Positions 33,413 to 41,171 of a stretch of DNA of 59,660 bases are shown here, piece after piece. Numbering within the stretch: position 1 is the first letter of the stretch; every line of letters starts with the position of its first letter. The stretch is from a bacterium (lineage in GTDB: Bacteria; Vulcanimicrobiota; Vulcanimicrobiia; Vulcanimicrobiales; Vulcanimicrobiaceae): positions 1 to 59,660 of the forward strand of contig JAJYCL010000018.1 in NCBI GenBank assembly GCA_021778415.1. The letters run 5' to 3'. Below the pieces are notes generated by a model. That model was not told where the DNA came from and ran no database searches. It saw nothing but the letters and a program-made list of their open reading frames with translations. The translations under genes were made by a program, and so were the position numbers.

Positions 33413-34090
33413 CTATAACGTGATTGTTGCCGTGCCGGCGCAGGGGAAGCCGCCGCCGCAGTACGATGGATCCCAGGTTGCATCGCTGAGCATATGCGTA
33501 ATTTCGCTCTCGGTTGCGGCATCGATTGGCGGTGCGAAGCGAACGCGTTTGGTCTTTCCGTCGTCGCCTACCTCAACCGTGAGCGTGACGTGAACGCCGA
33601 GGGCGAGAAGTTTGCGTTTGACACCGGGATCGAGCACCGGCGTTTTTTCATCGGCACCAAAGGGCAACATGCCGACGACCCCGGGGCGCGGTGTCGCAGC
33701 CGCGACGGCTGCGGCCGCAGCGGGCGAAGCAATCGGCGCGGGCGTTGCCGTGACGTCGGGTCGCACGGGCGTCTTCGGCTGCGGGCTGGCGGGCGGTTGC
33801 GTCACGCGACGTCCGACGACCGGCGCGTGCTTGGGCGTGTGGACAACAAGAGCGAGCTCGGCGCGGCGTTGGCCTGGCGTCGGCCGCGGCGTTGGCGGCG
33901 GGGTTGGTTGGAAGTGCGGATGCGCAGCCGGATGCGGATGTTCGATACGCAGAAAAGAAATCGTGACGAACGTGGGTCGCGTATCGGCGGCGGGGTGCAT
34001 CCGGGGCACCAGTGCCGCGAAAAGGCCATGCACTACTAGGGAGGCCACGATTGCCCCCGCAAGTCGTCGGCGATCAACTCTCCAGCGCAT
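33413..34090 (-). CDS. TonB-like energy transducer protein
   Basis: About 225 residues from ATG 34090. It has a basic N-terminus and one membrane helix (A-I-V-A-S-L-V-V-H-G-L-F-A-A-L). A long periplasmic linker rich in P, H, T and A follows. The C-terminal domain of about 75 residues has L-T-V-E-V-G-D-D-G-K-T-K-R-V. That is the TonB family plan, although the C-terminal domain is divergent and ExbB/ExbD are not adjacent. Upstream frame to 34225 lacks homology and overlaps the divergent glutaredoxin gene. Confidence 0.7.
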   Translation of the reverse strand: MRWRVDRRRLAGAIVASLVVHGLFAALVPRMHPAADTRPTFVTISFLRIEHPHPAAHPHFQPTPPPTPRPTPGQRRAELALVVHTPKHAPVVGRRVTQPPASPQPKTPVRPDVTATPAPIASPAAAAAVAAATPRPGVVGMLPFGADEKTPVLDPGVKRKLLALGVHVTLTVEVGDDGKTKRVRFAPPIDAATESEITHMLSDATWDPSYCGGGFPCAGTATITL

Positions 34091-34151
34091 GGGCGTTTGA
34101 CGTTCTTGGCAAGAGGCGGGAGCGGTTCCTTCGCCTAAGCGTGCTCGTGCT

Positions 34152-34403
34152 ATGACGCCAACCGATATTGTTTTATACCAAGCAGAATGGTGCCCGTATT
34201 GTGCGCGAGTCCGCGCCGTGCTCACCGATCTTCTGCTCGATTATCACTGCGTGAACGTCCCGCGAGATCATGGTCAACGAACCATTTGTAAGGAACTCTT
34301 CGGGGTGACCGGGATTCCGTCGATGATCGATGGCGATACCAGTATCGCCGATGACGACGATGCGATTATCGCCTATCTACGCGAAAAATACGGTAAGAAG
34401 TAG
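34152..34403 (+). CDS. Glutaredoxin-like thiol-disulfide protein
   Basis: 83 residues, one thioredoxin fold. The active site is W-C14-P-Y-C17, the cis-Pro loop T-G-I-P-S-M lies near 53-58, and the C-terminal helix ends in Y-L-R-E-K-Y. Size and C-P-Y-C fit dithiol glutaredoxins (GrxC/NrdH type). Its 3' end overlaps the convergent DUF92 gene by 27 bases. Confidence 0.88.
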   Translation: MTPTDIVLYQAEWCPYCARVRAVLTDLLLDYHCVNVPRDHGQRTICKELFGVTGIPSMIDGDTSIADDDDAIIAYLREKYGKK

Positions 34404-35159
34404 CGCCGCGAGCGCGCCGCTTGATGTCGCAATCGCGTTCACTGCATCGTTGCCGAATCCGGAAAGACCACCGATAACACGCGTCGTCATGCCGCAGTCG
34501 TGCGGATTTGTTTCGCACAGACGTCCGCATGCGTCGCAATAGCGACGTTCTTGCAGCGTTGCACCGAGGATGGAATCGAGCAACGCACCGAAGATTCCGG
34601 CTAACGCAATGGTAAAAAACGCACCGAGTCCGACGCTCGCCGTCGCGGCGGCGACAACTGCTGCGCCAGCGAATTCGGCGATCGTTCCCGCAAAGCTAAC
34701 GCCGCCGGAAAGGCCGGTCGGCACAGGTTTGCTCGTAAGGATGTGACGCGGTACACCGCGCATCAGCGTCCCGATTTCGGTTCCCCAAGTATCGGCTGCC
34801 GCCGCTGCAAAGGCTCCGGCGAAGGCAACGTCGGCAAGATCGGCGCGGTGAAAAAGCGCGCCGAAAATGAGTGCGCATGCGGAGATGCCGCCATTTGCGA
34901 GCACTTGGGCGGCATCGCGGGCGCCGTGTTTGCCGATATCGGTGAGCCTGCGCTTGCGCGCTCGACCGATGCGCGAGAGTACGATCGCCGGAAGGAAGAA
35001 CGCAAACAGGACGAGCGCGCCAGGCCATCCGGCAAGACCCATCGTGATCGAACCGATGAGCAGCGCTGCAATCGCGCCGCTGCGTGTGAGAGTTCGCAAT
35101 CGCCACGCCGCAAGCGCGATAAGTGCTGCGAGCGGAACGGCGATGGCAAAACTCGTCAT
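34377..35159 (-). CDS. DUF92 (VTE6/phytyl-phosphate kinase-like) membrane protein
   Basis: About 260 residues from ATG 35159, whose ATGA overlaps the CobA-HemD stop. Six or so helices are visible. Conserved DUF92 elements are T-R-S-G-A-I-A-A near 23, A-D-T-W-G-T-E-I-G near 140, the G-L-S-G-G-V-S-F-x-G-T block and D-S-I-L-G-A-T-L-Q. The Cys-rich loop C-D-A-C-G-R-L-C-E near 210 is a family trait. Plant VTE6 phosphorylates phytyl phosphate; bacterial members may act on isoprenoid phosphates. It is last in the tetrapyrrole operon. Confidence 0.85.
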   Translation of the reverse strand: MTSFAIAVPLAALIALAAWRLRTLTRSGAIAALLIGSITMGLAGWPGALVLFAFFLPAIVLSRIGRARKRRLTDIGKHGARDAAQVLANGGISACALIFGALFHRADLADVAFAGAFAAAAADTWGTEIGTLMRGVPRHILTSKPVPTGLSGGVSFAGTIAEFAGAAVVAAATASVGLGAFFTIALAGIFGALLDSILGATLQERRYCDACGRLCETNPHDCGMTTRVIGGLSGFGNDAVNAIATSSGALAALLLTVFFA

Positions 35160-36670
35160 GTTGTGGTGGTGAACGTGGCTGAAATGGCGTCGAGGAGCGC
35201 ATCGGTATCGGCGGTATCCGAGAGAACATCGACAGGAAGTCCGTTCTCTTTCGCCGCCGCAGCCGTAATTGGGCCGATGCAGGCGATGCATTTGCCCGCG
35301 GCTGCTCGTAGCGACGCATCACGTCCGCCCAAGAGTTGCACGAAAGCAGTCACCGTCGATGCGCTGGTAAACGTCAGAATATCGGCCTTGGCAACCTTGT
35401 CGGCGTACGCCGCATCGTCGACCGCATGGGTCGCATACGCGGCAACATCGCTCACAGTACGTTGTGCTGCGCGCAACCGTTCCGGGAGGACATCGCGTGC
35501 ATCCTGAGCGCGAAACAGCAGCATGTGATCGCCAGGTGTTGTCGCCGCAATCAGTGCTGCTGCAAGCTCTTCGCCGACGGCAACCTTGGGAACGAGATCG
35601 GCGTCGATGCCGTAGTCTCTCAGTGCTGCGGCAGTCTTTGCGCCGATTGCTGCAATCTTCTGGCTGCCGAGCGCTCGTGCATCACGCTGCGATGCGTGCA
35701 GCAGATCAAAAAACCGTTCGACACCATTGCGCGAGGTAAAGACAATCCAGGTGTATGGTGCAAGTGCCGCAACCGCCGCTTCGGATGCTTGCGGATCATC
35801 CGGAGGACCGATGCGAATCGTCGAACCGAGAATCGGCTCGATCCCTCGCCGATACAGGGCGCGAGCAAACTCGTGCGCTGCTTTTGCCGGGCGCGTAATC
35901 AGGATACGTTTGCCGAAGAGCGGATCGCGATCGAACCAGCGGAGTTCTTCGCGAACGCGCACGACATCGCCGATAATCACAATCGCCGGTGCTTTCATTG
36001 CTTCGCGCACACAGATCATCGCGATATCGGCAAGTGTCCCCGTCACGGTTCGCTGCGAGGGACGCGTTCCGTTAGCGATGACGGCACAACTCGTCTGAGC
36101 CGATAGCCCGGCTTCAATAAGCTGCGCCGATATCGATGCAAGATTGCCCATTGCCATGAGCAGAACAAGGGTGCGATGCGGATCTGCGAGCTTGCTCCAA
36201 TCGATCGTCGATTCCGGTTTCGTCGGATCTTCATGCCCCGTCATTACCGTAAAAGCGGTATTGTAATCACGATGAGTGACGGGAATGCCCGCATAGGCAG
36301 GCGCTGCGATCGACGATGAAATACCGGGAACGATCTCAAACGGAATGTTGGCGGCATGTAACCGCTGCGCTTCTTCGCCGCCGCGACCAAACACAAATGG
36401 GTCGCCACCCTTAAGGCGCACGACGCGATAGCCGTCGCGTGCTTTTGCGATCATCAACGCTTCGATCTCTTCTTGCGGCATCTCGTGCTTGCCGCCGCGT
36501 TTGCCAACGTAGATCGATTCGCAGTCACTTGGCGCCAAGGCCACGATCACATCGCTCGCGAGGGCGTCATAGAGAAGAACTTCGGCGTCGGCCAGGGCTT
36601 CGGCCGCGCGCATTGTCAGCAGTCCGGGATCACCGGGCCCTGCTCCAACGAGCCAAACTTTACCCGACAA
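35156..36670 (-). CDS. CobA-HemD fusion: uroporphyrinogen-III C-methyltransferase and synthase
   Basis: 504 residues. Residues 1-245 are a SAM-dependent methyltransferase making precorrin-2: V-G-A-G-P-G-D-P-G near 8-16, G-K-R-G-G-K near 56, R-L-K-G-G-D-P-F-V-F-G-R-G near 84-96. Residues 250-500 are a full-length two-domain uroporphyrinogen-III synthase (I-L-I-T-R-P-A at its start, I-V-F-T-S-R-N-G-V, I-G-P-I-T-A-A-A-A near the end). The fusion places branch-point enzymes to sirohaem and haem together. TTG 36670 overlaps the hemA stop by 11 bases. Such fusions are known in Clostridia and other phyla. Confidence 0.93.
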   Translation of the reverse strand: MSGKVWLVGAGPGDPGLLTMRAAEALADAEVLLYDALASDVIVALAPSDCESIYVGKRGGKHEMPQEEIEALMIAKARDGYRVVRLKGGDPFVFGRGGEEAQRLHAANIPFEIVPGISSSIAAPAYAGIPVTHRDYNTAFTVMTGHEDPTKPESTIDWSKLADPHRTLVLLMAMGNLASISAQLIEAGLSAQTSCAVIANGTRPSQRTVTGTLADIAMICVREAMKAPAIVIIGDVVRVREELRWFDRDPLFGKRILITRPAKAAHEFARALYRRGIEPILGSTIRIGPPDDPQASEAAVAALAPYTWIVFTSRNGVERFFDLLHASQRDARALGSQKIAAIGAKTAAALRDYGIDADLVPKVAVGEELAAALIAATTPGDHMLLFRAQDARDVLPERLRAAQRTVSDVAAYATHAVDDAAYADKVAKADILTFTSASTVTAFVQLLGGRDASLRAAAGKCIACIGPITAAAAKENGLPVDVLSDTADTDALLDAISATFTTTT

Positions 36671-37964
36671 TGCTATCGAGTTGCGCGACTAAATCGAATT
36701 CGAACAGTTCGTCGATCACCTTGGCATCGTTGAGTGCTTGCACCGGATCGGCAATGGCCTTGGCGCGGACACGCTCGATCGCCGGATGCAGTAATCGCGA
36801 GACAATCGTCATCGTTGCACCGATGATCACTTCGCGTTCGTGATCGTTGAGCGTTGGCAGGCGAGCAAAGATGCGCTCGACTTCCGCTGCACGGATCGCT
36901 TCTGCGCGCTGGGTGAGCGACGAAATCGTCGGAACGGCTGCACGCGCGCGATACCAAAGCGCAAAACGGTCGACATGCCGGGCAATCAATCGCTCGACTT
37001 CCGGGATTGCTTCTCGACGTTGCTCCAATTTCGCATCGACGACGGATTTGAGGCCATCGATGTCGACAAGCGTGACATTGGGAATCTCGACGACATCGGG
37101 AGCGACATCGCGCGGCACGGCAATATCGACGAGGAAGAGTGGACGATGGGGGCGCTGGGCCATCGCGTGCGCAACGCTTTCTCGCGTGAGGACAAAGTGC
37201 GAGGCGCCGGTTGACGTCATTATCGCATCGGCGGCGACGAGTGCCTCGGAAAGATCGGAGAAATCCAGCGCCGAGCCATAACCGATCTCGGCGAGCAGCG
37301 CCGCCGCGCGAGCGTGCGTGCGATTAACGATAATAATATTTGCGACGCCTTCATCTTTGAGACGACGCACTGCCGTGCGCCCCATTTTCCCGGCGCCGAG
37401 AATGGCGATGGTTTTGCCGACAAGCGTCCCGAGGCGTTCGCGTGCAAGTTCGATTGCGGCAGTGGCGACGGACGCGGAAGCTGCACCGATTGCCGTGCGC
37501 GTTCTTGCTTCCTTTCCGGCCGTCATCGCGTCGCGAAACAAGCGGTGTAAACTCACCCCGAGACTGCGTGCGCTCTGCGCTTGAACGAACGCATCTTTGA
37601 CTTGCCCGAGAATCTCCGCTTCACCGATGAGCATCGAATCGAGTCCCGTCGTTACCCGAAACAAATGCTCGCTTGCGGCCGCTCCAAGATGCGTATAAAG
37701 AAACGATTCGAGATCGTACCCAATAGCACGGTGCCCGAAGTTCGAAAGAAATTTTTTGAGCTGCGCGGCGCCTTCTTCGAAGTCGTCGACTTCGGCATAA
37801 ATTTCCAGGCGACCGCAGGTTTGCAGCATCGCCGCTTCCCGGACTGCCGGATAATCGCGGAGCGCAACGAGCGCCTCGCCAAGTCGCGATGGCGGAAACG
37901 CATGGCGCTCGCGCACGTCGACCGGCGCGGTTTGATGGGAGAGTCCGAGACAAACTAGGGACAC
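36660..37964 (-). CDS. hemA: Glutamyl-tRNA reductase
   Basis: First committed step of C5 tetrapyrrole synthesis: reduces Glu-tRNA to glutamate-1-semialdehyde. 434 residues. The N-terminal catalytic domain has L-Q-T-C-G-R with nucleophile Cys at about 50. The NADPH domain has G-A-G-K-M-G-R near 188-194. A long C-terminal dimerisation helix follows. GTG 37964 gives the usual M-S-L-V-C-L-G-L-S-H start. It follows hemL by 55 bases and overlaps cobA-hemD. Confidence 0.95.
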   Translation of the reverse strand: MSLVCLGLSHQTAPVDVRERHAFPPSRLGEALVALRDYPAVREAAMLQTCGRLEIYAEVDDFEEGAAQLKKFLSNFGHRAIGYDLESFLYTHLGAAASEHLFRVTTGLDSMLIGEAEILGQVKDAFVQAQSARSLGVSLHRLFRDAMTAGKEARTRTAIGAASASVATAAIELARERLGTLVGKTIAILGAGKMGRTAVRRLKDEGVANIIIVNRTHARAAALLAEIGYGSALDFSDLSEALVAADAIMTSTGASHFVLTRESVAHAMAQRPHRPLFLVDIAVPRDVAPDVVEIPNVTLVDIDGLKSVVDAKLEQRREAIPEVERLIARHVDRFALWYRARAAVPTISSLTQRAEAIRAAEVERIFARLPTLNDHEREVIIGATMTIVSRLLHPAIERVRAKAIADPVQALNDAKVIDELFEFDLVAQLDSIVG

Positions 37965-38019
37965 GAGGTCTCTAGGGTACGGCGAATCGGCACGAGCACC
38001 CTACGGATTTTGCGGCAGG

Positions 38020-39306
38020 CTACAGTATTTCGGTGAGCGCCTCGTCGGCGGCGGCCAGGGTCGCTTCAATATCTCGTGTCGTATGGGCCGTGGAAAGAAA
38101 GGCCGTCTCAAACGCCGCCGGGGCGAGATAGATGCCGCGATCCAGCATGGCATGAAAGAATCGGGCATAGAGCGCCGTGTCGGTACTCTTGGCCGAATCC
38201 AGATCCGTAACCGGGCCCTTCGTGAAAAAGACGCCCCACATGGAGCCTGCGTAGGCTCCACAATGCGGCACGCCGTGCTTTTCGAGGAGAAGATCGAAAC
38301 CCTCGACCAGGACACGAGCAAGCACTTCGAGGCGCTCGTACAGGGTGGCATCATCGCGGATAAGTTTGAGCGTCGCGATGCCGGCGGCCATCGCCAGGGG
38401 ATTGCCGGAGAGCGTGCCGGCATGGAAGATCGAGCCGTCCGGGGTGAGTTGCTCCATAATCTCGGCTTGGCCGCCGAAGGCGCCCACCGGCAGGCCGCCA
38501 CCGATGACTTTCCCGAGAATCGTCAGATCCGGGCGAATGTGTTCGCGCTCTTGCACGCCGCCCCGGGCGATGCGAAAGCCGGTCATGACTTCATCAAAAA
38601 CTAAGAGCGCACCGTTGCGCGTGCAAAGATCGCGCAACGCGGCGAGATAGCCGGGAAGTGCCGGAACGAAACCCATGTTGCCGGCGTACGGCTCGACAAA
38701 AATTGCGGCGATGGTGTTCGGATTTTCAGCGAACGCACGCTCGACGGCGGCAACGTCGTTAAACGGGAGCACGAGCGTATCGCGCGCGGTCCCTTCGGTG
38801 ACACCGGGCGAATTGGGAACGCCGAGCGTCAGCGCACTCGAACCGGCGGAGATCAGAAAGGTATCGGCGGCACCGTGATAACAGCCGGCAAATTTGATGA
38901 TTTTATCGCGACCGGTTGCACCGCGCGCCAAACGCACGGCGGATTGCGCCGCTTCCGTTCCACTTGACGTGAAGCGCAGTCGTTCGATCGACGGCACCAT
39001 TGCGATGATCAATTCGGCCAGTTCGGATTCCGCGTTCGTCGGCGTGCCGAAGGAACTGCCCTTTGCCGCAGCCTGCGTGATCGCACGCACGACGCTTGGG
39101 TGCGCGTGCCCGAGAAGCAACGGGCCCCAGGAAAGGACGTAATCGATATACTCGTGCCCATCGACATCGCGCAAGGTCGCGCCGAGGCCCGACTCCATAA
39201 AAATCGGATTGCCGCCGACCGCCTTAAAGGCGCGTACGGATGAATTCACGCCACCGGCGATGACATTGCGCGCACGTGCGAATGCGGCGATCGAACGTTC
39301 TCTCAT
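38020..39306 (-). CDS. hemL: Glutamate-1-semialdehyde 2,1-aminomutase
   Basis: PLP enzyme making 5-aminolevulinate. 428 residues with G-G-V-N-S-S-V-R-A-F near 18-27, the F-D-E-V-M-T-G-F-R block and PLP Lys in L-G-K-V-I-G-G-G near 262-270. It is nearly identical in layout to bacterial HemL. The start overlaps the mobA stop as ATGA. Confidence 0.96.
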   Translation of the reverse strand: MRERSIAAFARARNVIAGGVNSSVRAFKAVGGNPIFMESGLGATLRDVDGHEYIDYVLSWGPLLLGHAHPSVVRAITQAAAKGSSFGTPTNAESELAELIIAMVPSIERLRFTSSGTEAAQSAVRLARGATGRDKIIKFAGCYHGAADTFLISAGSSALTLGVPNSPGVTEGTARDTLVLPFNDVAAVERAFAENPNTIAAIFVEPYAGNMGFVPALPGYLAALRDLCTRNGALLVFDEVMTGFRIARGGVQEREHIRPDLTILGKVIGGGLPVGAFGGQAEIMEQLTPDGSIFHAGTLSGNPLAMAAGIATLKLIRDDATLYERLEVLARVLVEGFDLLLEKHGVPHCGAYAGSMWGVFFTKGPVTDLDSAKSTDTALYARFFHAMLDRGIYLAPAAFETAFLSTAHTTRDIEATLAAADEALTEIL

Positions 39307-39884
39307 GAGGGGCCTTCCACGCGCGAAAAATAGCGTTGTGCATCTTGAAAATAATTGATGTTCGCGACGATGTCGCCGCCGATGGAGACATCGCGCAGGT
39401 CCATCGCTGCGACTAGTGCGGCAACGGATCGTTCGCCGCGATCAAAGAGCGGGCGTCCGAGGCGAAGGACTGCACTGCGATTGTACACGGCAAGGAGTGG
39501 TTCGCGCCGACCGTTGTAGGTCGCGATAACCCCGTCGTCATCGTCGGTAATCGCCGCAGCCAACGTCGCAAGAGTCGCTGCGGTGACCAACGGCATATCT
39601 CCCGCCACGACGGCAACATGCGATGACTCGAGTTGATCGAACGACGAAAGCATCGCGCCAAGCGGCCCGCTTCCCGGATATTCGTCAATGAGAATCCGGC
39701 AATCCATCGCGGCATCGAAGGTGAGCGAGAGATCGCTTCTCCCGGCAATCGTAAGCGGCGCAAAGCCGGTGAGGTTGTGCAATACGCGCAAAAGCAATGG
39801 GACGCCATCGAGACGAACGTCGAGTTTTCCGGGAAAACGTTTGGCTTGCCCGCCGGCAAGCACAAGGGTTGCAAAACTAGGCAT
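39303..39884 (-). CDS. mobA: Molybdenum cofactor guanylyltransferase-like protein (MobA family)
   Basis: 193 residues from ATG 39884. Nucleotidyltransferase motifs: L-V-L-A-G-G-Q-A-K-R-F near 7-17, P-G-K-L-D-V, S-G-P-L-G-A-M near 72-78, G-D-M-P-L-V and R-E-P-L-L-A-V-Y. MobA attaches GMP to molybdopterin, and bis-MGD is required by formate dehydrogenase. It sits between hemB and hemL with overlaps of 8 and 4 bases, an odd place for a Mo-cofactor gene. A related nucleotidyltransferase activity cannot be ruled out. Confidence 0.8.
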   Translation of the reverse strand: MPSFATLVLAGGQAKRFPGKLDVRLDGVPLLLRVLHNLTGFAPLTIAGRSDLSLTFDAAMDCRILIDEYPGSGPLGAMLSSFDQLESSHVAVVAGDMPLVTAATLATLAAAITDDDDGVIATYNGRREPLLAVYNRSAVLRLGRPLFDRGERSVAALVAAMDLRDVSIGGDIVANINYFQDAQRYFSRVEGPS

Positions 39885-40842
39885 GACGCCGTGCGAAATC
39901 TTCGGCGAAATACGTGATGATAATGTCGGCACCGGCGCGAACAAAACCAATGAGCATTTCGTCGATTGCGCGATCTTCATCGAGCCAACCGTTGAGCGCA
40001 GCCGCTTTGATCATCGCGTATTCGCCGCTCACATTATAGACGGCAAGGGGCGTATCGAAGGCATCGCGTGCCGCGCGAACGATATCGAGATACGGCATCG
40101 CCGGCTTGACCATGACGATATCTGCGCCTTCCTCGATATCGAGGGCAATCTCATGTAACGCTTCACGCGCATTGGGCGGATCCATTTGATAGCTGCGACG
40201 ATCCCCAAATGCGGGTGTCGAGCCCGCGGCCTCGCGAAATGGCCCGTAGAATGCCGACGCATATTTTGCGCTGTACGACATAATCACCGTATCGTGATGG
40301 CCGCTCTCATCGAGTGCCGAACGGAGGGCCCCGACGCGGCCATCCATCATGTCGCTCGGCGCGATGATATCGACGCCACTGCGAGCATAGGTGAGTGCGA
40401 CGCGGGCGAGTAGGGCAACCGTGGAATCGTTATCGACCTCGCCATGCTCGGTGAGCAAGCCGCAATGCCCGTGATCGGTGTATTCGCAATTACAGAGATC
40501 GGCGATGACCGTGAGTTCCGGCACGGCATCCTTGATCGCACGAATCGTCAATTGCACGATGCCGGATTCAGCTTCGTTCGATGATGCAACGGCATCTTTG
40601 TGCGCGGGAATTCCGAAAAGCAGTACGCCGCCAATTCCTACTGCGTGAAGTTCTTTGGCTTTTGCAACGCATTGTGCGAGTGTCATGCGTTCGATGCCGG
40701 GCATCGATGAAATCGGCCCCGCATCGTGCGCGCGCTCGCAAACAAAAAGCGGTTGCACCAGCATATCGCGACGAAGATGGTTCTCGCGAATGAACGAACG
40801 TAGCGATGCGGTGCGGCGCAGGCGCCGTGGACGGTGAATCAT
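39877..40842 (-). CDS. hemB: Delta-aminolevulinic acid dehydratase (porphobilinogen synthase)
   Basis: Condenses two 5-aminolevulinates to porphobilinogen. 321 residues from ATG 40842, overlapping the short hemD-like gene by 4 bases. Zn-type Cys cluster D-L-C-N-C-E-Y-T-D-H-G-H-C-G near 118-131. Catalytic lysines lie in S-A-K-Y-A-S-A-F-Y-G-P-F and M-V-K-P-A-M-P-Y. The longer frame to 41052 would overlap the neighbour and adds an Arg-rich non-homologous leader. Confidence 0.95.
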   Translation of the reverse strand: MIHRPRRLRRTASLRSFIRENHLRRDMLVQPLFVCERAHDAGPISSMPGIERMTLAQCVAKAKELHAVGIGGVLLFGIPAHKDAVASSNEAESGIVQLTIRAIKDAVPELTVIADLCNCEYTDHGHCGLLTEHGEVDNDSTVALLARVALTYARSGVDIIAPSDMMDGRVGALRSALDESGHHDTVIMSYSAKYASAFYGPFREAAGSTPAFGDRRSYQMDPPNAREALHEIALDIEEGADIVMVKPAMPYLDIVRAARDAFDTPLAVYNVSGEYAMIKAAALNGWLDEDRAIDEMLIGFVRAGADIIITYFAEDFARRHA

Positions 40843-41171
40843 TGCGCGAGGTATTCGCCGACGAGTGCTGCGAACGCTTCGAGGGTTGGTTCGGAGGCGA
40901 CGGCATCGGGTTTGTAGCCTGCCGCTTCGGCGGCGGCGGCAGATCGAGGCCCCATCGCGAGGATGATCGGACGGCTGGAAAGTGCATGCAAGGTTGGAAG
41001 GGCGATCTCCATCGCCGCGGCAGCCGGGATGAGGACGATCTGCGGTCGGCATGCGATAGCGGCGGATGCCGAGACTTCCACCACGTTGGCACCCATATCA
41101 CGCAGAAGGATCGCCAACCGCGACGGTTTTTCTCGCGTGCGCGGGAGCAGGATGACCGGTGCTTCAGGCAT
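40839..41171 (-). CDS. Half-length uroporphyrinogen-III synthase-like protein
   Basis: Only 110 residues, where HemD is usually about 250. The N-terminal 30 residues (I-L-L-P-R-T-R-E-K, L-R-D-M-G-A-N-V-V-E) match the start of HemD. The last 60 (I-L-A-M-G-P-R-S-A-A-A-A-E-A-A-G, then S-E-P-T-L-E-A-F) match its end. In the known fold these two segments form domain 1, and the missing middle is domain 2. Start and stop are coupled to hemC and hemB (8- and 4-base overlaps) and the frame is clean, so this looks like a compact maintained gene, not a decayed one. A full HemD is fused to CobA in the same operon. Confidence 0.75.
   Translation of the reverse strand: MPEAPVILLPRTREKPSRLAILLRDMGANVVEVSASAAIACRPQIVLIPAAAAMEIALPTLHALSSRPIILAMGPRSAAAAEAAGYKPDAVASEPTLEAFAALVGEYLAQ

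Noticed and set aside
40843-41052. Longer HemB with a 70-residue leader
   Set aside because: The leader is an out-of-frame reading of the short hemD-like gene; the ATGA-coupled ATG at 40842 gives standard HemB length.
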